Of a DNA stretch of 9,082 bases, positions 6,191-9,082 are shown in pieces. The notes beneath the pieces are model-generated. The model was given only the letters and a program-made list of their open reading frames with translations. It ran no database searches and was not told where the DNA came from. A program made the translations under genes and the position numbers. The DNA comes from Porticoccaceae bacterium UBA2002 (GTDB lineage Bacteria > Pseudomonadota > Gammaproteobacteria > Pseudomonadales > Porticoccaceae): NCBI GenBank assembly GCA_002334915.1, contig DDCQ01000069.1:4038-13119 (forward strand), in the 5' to 3' direction. The first letter of the stretch is position 1; every line of letters starts with the position of its first letter.

Positions 6191-6239
6191 GCGCGCCGAA
6201 AACCAACAGCATCCACCTATAGGTGGCCGGAGACGAACA

Positions 6240-7721
6240 ATGGCTAATTACTTTAATACCCTCAGCTTGCGTGACAAGCTTACTCAGCTCGGCAAATGCC
6301 GCTTTATGGATCGCAATGAATTCACCGATGGGTGCAATCTGCTCAAAGACTGGAATATCGTTATTATTGGCTGTGGCGCCCAAGGCCTGAACCAGGGTTT
6401 GAATATGCGCGACTCTGGCCTGAATATTTCCTACGCGTTGCGCGAGCAGGCTATCGCTGAGAAGCGCCAGTCTTATCTATGGGCTTCAGAGAATGGTTTT
6501 AATGTTGCCACTGCCGAAGAGCTGGTTCCCAGCGCGGATCTGGTGCTTAACCTGACCCCAGATAAGCAGCACACTGCGGCAGTAACAGCCTTTATGCCCC
6601 TGATGAAACAGGGCGCTACTCTGGCCTATTCTCACGGCTTCAATATTGTTGAAGAAGGCATGCAGATTCGACCTGACCTGACTGTGGTTATGGTTGCGCC
6701 CAAATGCCCGGGCACAGAAGTGCGCGAAGAGTACAAACGCGGCTTTGGTGTTCCTACCTTGATCGCCGTGCATCCAGAGAATGACCCCAATGGCAATGGC
6801 CTGGCCATCGCTAAAGCCTATGCCTCAGCCACTGGTGGTGACAGAGCTGGCGTTCTGGAGTCTTCATTTATTGCCGAAGTTAAGTCAGACCTGATGGGTG
6901 AGCAGACTATTCTCTGTGGCATGCTGCAGACTGGCGCCGTACTGGGTCATCAGCAGCTGCTCAATCTGGGTGTTGATGCAGGCTATGCGCGCAAGCTTAT
7001 TCAGTATGGCTGGGAAGTGGTAACCGAAGGGCTCAAGCACGGCGGTATCACCAATATGATGGATCGCCTAAGCAACCCGGCCAAAATCAAAGCCTTTGAT
7101 ATGTCCGAAGAACTAAAAGTGACCCTGCGTCCTCTGTTTGAAAAGCATATGGACGACATTATTGAGGGAGAATTCTCTCGTACCATGATGGTGGACTGGG
7201 GCAATGATGACGCCAATCTGCTGAAGTGGCGCGCTGCGACTGCCGAGAGCACATTTGAGCAGGCACCAGATTGCGACACCGAAATCACTGAACAAGAATT
7301 CTATGACAAAGGTATTTATTTGGTGGCCATGATTAAAGCCGGTGTTGAGTTGGCCTTTGAGACTATGGTTTCCTCCGGCATTATCGAAGAGTCTGCCTAC
7401 TACGAGTCACTGCACGAGACACCGTTGATCGCCAACTGTATTGCCCGCAACAAGCTCTACGAAATGAATGTGGTAATCTCTGACACAGCAGAATACGGCA
7501 ACTATCTGTTTACCCATGCCGCAGTGCCGCTGCTGCAGGATCACGCCAACAGTCTGACTCTGGAAGATCTGGGCGGCGGTTTAACTGACAGCTCCAATGC
7601 CGTGGATAATATTCGACTGATTGAAGTCAACGACGCTATTCGCGACCATGATGTAGAAATCATTGGCCACGAGCTTCGCGGTTATATGACTGATATGAAG
7701 CGTATTGTCGAAAACGCTTAA
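6240..7721 (+). CDS. ilvC: Ketol-acid reductoisomerase, class II (NADP+)
   Basis: This enzyme converts 2-acetolactate or 2-aceto-2-hydroxybutyrate to the dihydroxy acids in valine, leucine and isoleucine synthesis, using NADPH and Mg2+ in the cytoplasm. The 493 residues fit the long class II form (E. coli 491), with a duplicated C-terminal knotted domain. Visible are the Rossmann motif [10 protein letters not shown] (44-53), the cofactor-selecting R68, R76 and S78, and the catalytic residues H132, K155, D217, E221, E389, E393 and S414, all at E. coli positions. The frame is open upstream to an ATG at 6120, but that would cover the operator and promoter. GGAG at 6229-6232 with a 7-nt spacer and the family start MANYFN fix the ATG at 6240. 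The gene is monocistronic, divergent from ilvY and closed by a strong terminator. No other ilv gene is in the window. Confidence 0.97.
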   Translation: MANYFNTLSLRDKLTQLGKCRFMDRNEFTDGCNLLKDWNIVIIGCGAQGLNQGLNMRDSGLNISYALREQAIAEKRQSYLWASENGFNVATAEELVPSADLVLNLTPDKQHTAAVTAFMPLMKQGATLAYSHGFNIVEEGMQIRPDLTVVMVAPKCPGTEVREEYKRGFGVPTLIAVHPENDPNGNGLAIAKAYASATGGDRAGVLESSFIAEVKSDLMGEQTILCGMLQTGAVLGHQQLLNLGVDAGYARKLIQYGWEVVTEGLKHGGITNMMDRLSNPAKIKAFDMSEELKVTLRPLFEKHMDDIIEGEFSRTMMVDWGNDDANLLKWRAATAESTFEQAPDCDTEITEQEFYDKGIYLVAMIKAGVELAFETMVSSGIIEESAYYESLHETPLIANCIARNKLYEMNVVISDTAEYGNYLFTHAAVPLLQDHANSLTLEDLGGGLTDSSNAVDNIRLIEVNDAIRDHDVEIIGHELRGYMTDMKRIVENA

Positions 7722-7762
7722 AGGATCGCCAACAGATAAAGAGCCGAAAACTCTTTAGGCTA

Positions 7763-7800
7763 AAAAAACCGGATTGTGGCTAAGCCCAATCCGGTTTTTT
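7763..7800. terminator. Strong bidirectional intrinsic terminator (ilvC and BCCT gene)
   Basis: CCGGATTG (7769-7776) pairs with CAATCCGG (7787-7794), with a small inner GGC/GCC stem around TAA. A-tract 7763-7768 and T-tract 7795-7800 flank it. The tracts supply a U-run in both directions, serving ilvC from the left and the BCCT gene from the right. A second weak hairpin, TAAAGAG/CTCTTTA (7737-7743 and 7751-7757), lies between the ilvC stop and this structure. Confidence 0.93.
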
Positions 7801-7825
7801 GTGTGTCCAAAAAGAGCCTGAAAAG

Positions 7826-9082
7826 CTAGTCCCTATGGGAGAGCAACGCCTTAATCATAGAGATAGTCATCAGCCCCATCACCAGTGAAAATGGCAGCGC
7901 ACCAATAATCATCGCCGAGCGCAGAGCATCCATACCCCCAGCGGCCAACAGTACCCCCACCAGCAGAGCAAAGATCACTCCCCAGATAATCACATGGGCC
8001 GCCTGCTTCTGAGTCTGGCTACCACCAGAGGCCAGAGTATTGATAATCAAAATACCGGAATCTGCCGAGGTCACCAAGAAAGTCAGCAATAGGGTCACTA
8101 CCACTACTGACAGAGCTACAGCCAGCTCTGGCGACAGCATTAGATTAATGGTTTTAAATAACTGGGCAGAGATATCCGCACCCACAATAGCCCCCTGTGC
8201 CACACCGCTGAGCTCAAGATCAATGGCGGTAGCGCCCACAAAGGTAAACCAGGTCAGACAGATCAGTGAAGGAATAATCATAGCGCCCAGCACATATTCA
8301 CGCACTGTGCGGCCACGGGATACCCGCGCTAAAAACAGACCCACAAAGGGCGCAAAAGCAATCCACCAGGCCCAGTAGAAGATATTCCAGGCACCCTGCC
8401 AGCTCTGCAGTGCAGCCCCTACCTCGGTATCCGGATCATTCCACACTGTGGTAGACATGGATGGCAGAGCAAGCAGATAGTCCCAGATGGCGTAGCCAAA
8501 TGATTTAATCGCAAAGGCCGTGGCGCCAAACAGGATAAAAAACAGCACCAGAAACATCGACAGACCCATATTGATATTGGATAACCATTTAATACCCCGC
8601 TGCAAACCAGATAGCGCAGATAGGCAAGAGGCGCCGATAATAATCACCAGGCCCGTTATCTGGGCCGCCAAAGTGGGCTTGCCCGCTCCATCCACTATCC
8701 ACTGCATACCACTGATATTAAACATACCGGAAGCAAACTGGGATACACCGTAACCAATGGTCACCCCCAGGCCAATCAAGGTCGCCAGAATGGCAGCAAT
8801 ATCCACCAGATGACCCAGAGCGCCAGACATGGAGCTGCCAAATAGTGGCTGCAAGCCAGTGCGAATGGTCAGCGGCAAACCTCGGCTGTAACAGAGATAG
8901 CCCAGAGAGATACCCACCACACCGTAGCAGGCCCAGGGCGTTAACCCGTAATGCAGCAGCGCCCATTTATAGGCATTGCGCACATTATCGGCATCCATAC
9001 CAGTGCTAAGGCCCTGAATAGTGTCGGGATTACTGGCAAAATGAAAAATAGGTTCGGCTGTGGAATAGGTCAGCATGCCAAC
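7826..9082 (-). CDS. BCCT-family (betaine/carnitine/choline-type) transporter, N-terminus outside window
   Basis: An inner-membrane secondary transporter for quaternary ammonium or related osmolytes. The frame is open to the right edge, so the ATG at 9076 is internal; 418 residues are visible and roughly 80-100 are missing. Counting from that methionine: TAEPIFHF (6-13), the glycine-rich helix GLGVTIGYGVSQF (102-114, the region that sets ion coupling), the Trp-rich family signature W226...NIFYWAWWIAFAPFVG (231-246), and the conserved loop RVSRGRTVRE (251-260). The C-terminus stops soon after the last helix (ALLSHRD), without the long charged osmosensing tail seen in BetP. The substrate and the Na+ or H+ dependence cannot be settled. 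It is convergent with ilvC and shares its terminator; no functional link is evident. Confidence 0.92.
   Translation of the reverse strand, partial: VGMLTYSTAEPIFHFASNPDTIQGLSTGMDADNVRNAYKWALLHYGLTPWACYGVVGISLGYLCYSRGLPLTIRTGLQPLFGSSMSGALGHLVDIAAILATLIGLGVTIGYGVSQFASGMFNISGMQWIVDGAGKPTLAAQITGLVIIIGASCLSALSGLQRGIKWLSNINMGLSMFLVLFFILFGATAFAIKSFGYAIWDYLLALPSMSTTVWNDPDTEVGAALQSWQGAWNIFYWAWWIAFAPFVGLFLARVSRGRTVREYVLGAMIIPSLICLTWFTFVGATAIDLELSGVAQGAIVGADISAQLFKTINLMLSPELAVALSVVVVTLLLTFLVTSADSGILIINTLASGGSQTQKQAAHVIIWGVIFALLVGVLLAAGGMDALRSAMIIGALPFSLVMGLMTISMIKALLSHRD

Noticed and set aside
6120..6239. N-terminal extension of IlvC from the ATG at 6120
   Set aside because: It would cover the operator and promoter. 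The extra 40 residues are not IlvC-like, and the ATG at 6240 has a proper ribosome-binding site and the family N-terminus MANYFN.

Overview
The window looks like chromosomal DNA of a gammaproteobacterium. The strongest evidence is the divergent ilvY-ilvC pair: ilvC encodes a long class II ketol-acid reductoisomerase whose active-site residues fall at E. coli numbering, and ilvY sits beside it with a LysR-type operator between the genes. A CCA-encoding tRNA-Met and a gammaproteobacterial-style Mrp ATPase agree. The mix of a BCCT osmolyte transporter, a secreted PQQ-type sugar dehydrogenase and moderate GC is compatible with a marine lineage (SAR92/Cellvibrionales-like), but that is inference. 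No phage, plasmid, transposase or CRISPR genes are visible.

Layout, left to right. The 3' end of an EamA-type exporter gene (3-422, +) is followed after 11 nt by a membrane-anchored PQQ-dependent sorbosone/aldose dehydrogenase-like gene (434-1627, +), which ends at a small hairpin terminator. Next is a 444-base stretch without a firm gene. It holds a possible 41-codon minus-strand ORF, a perfect CRP-type palindrome (1880-1895), an array of four 9-bp units each starting with CTAG that also forms a 15-bp-arm palindrome (1963-1998), and a stringent-type promoter leading to tRNA-Met(CAT) at 2072-2148.

Then come three minus-strand genes: an MFS transporter (2196-3413), a DedA/VTT membrane protein whose natural start appears to be out of frame with its body (3524-4088), and an Mrp/ApbC Fe-S carrier ATPase lacking nearly all of its N-terminal MIP18 domain, with a stop just ahead of the open frame (4176-5072). 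The last block is ilvY (5214-6095, -) and ilvC (6240-7721, +), which share a regulatory region for branched-chain amino-acid synthesis. A strong bidirectional terminator follows, and then the 3' part of a BCCT transporter gene (7826 to the window end, -).

Most of this is ordinary core and transport content, and I did not find a convincing new multi-gene system. The points worth a second look are: disrupted 5' ends in two adjacent genes (dedA-like and mrp), whose apparent original start regions share a 10-bp sequence; the CTAG repeat/palindrome directly upstream of the tRNA-Met promoter; a G1-U72 wobble in that tRNA; and an orphan CRP-like site.
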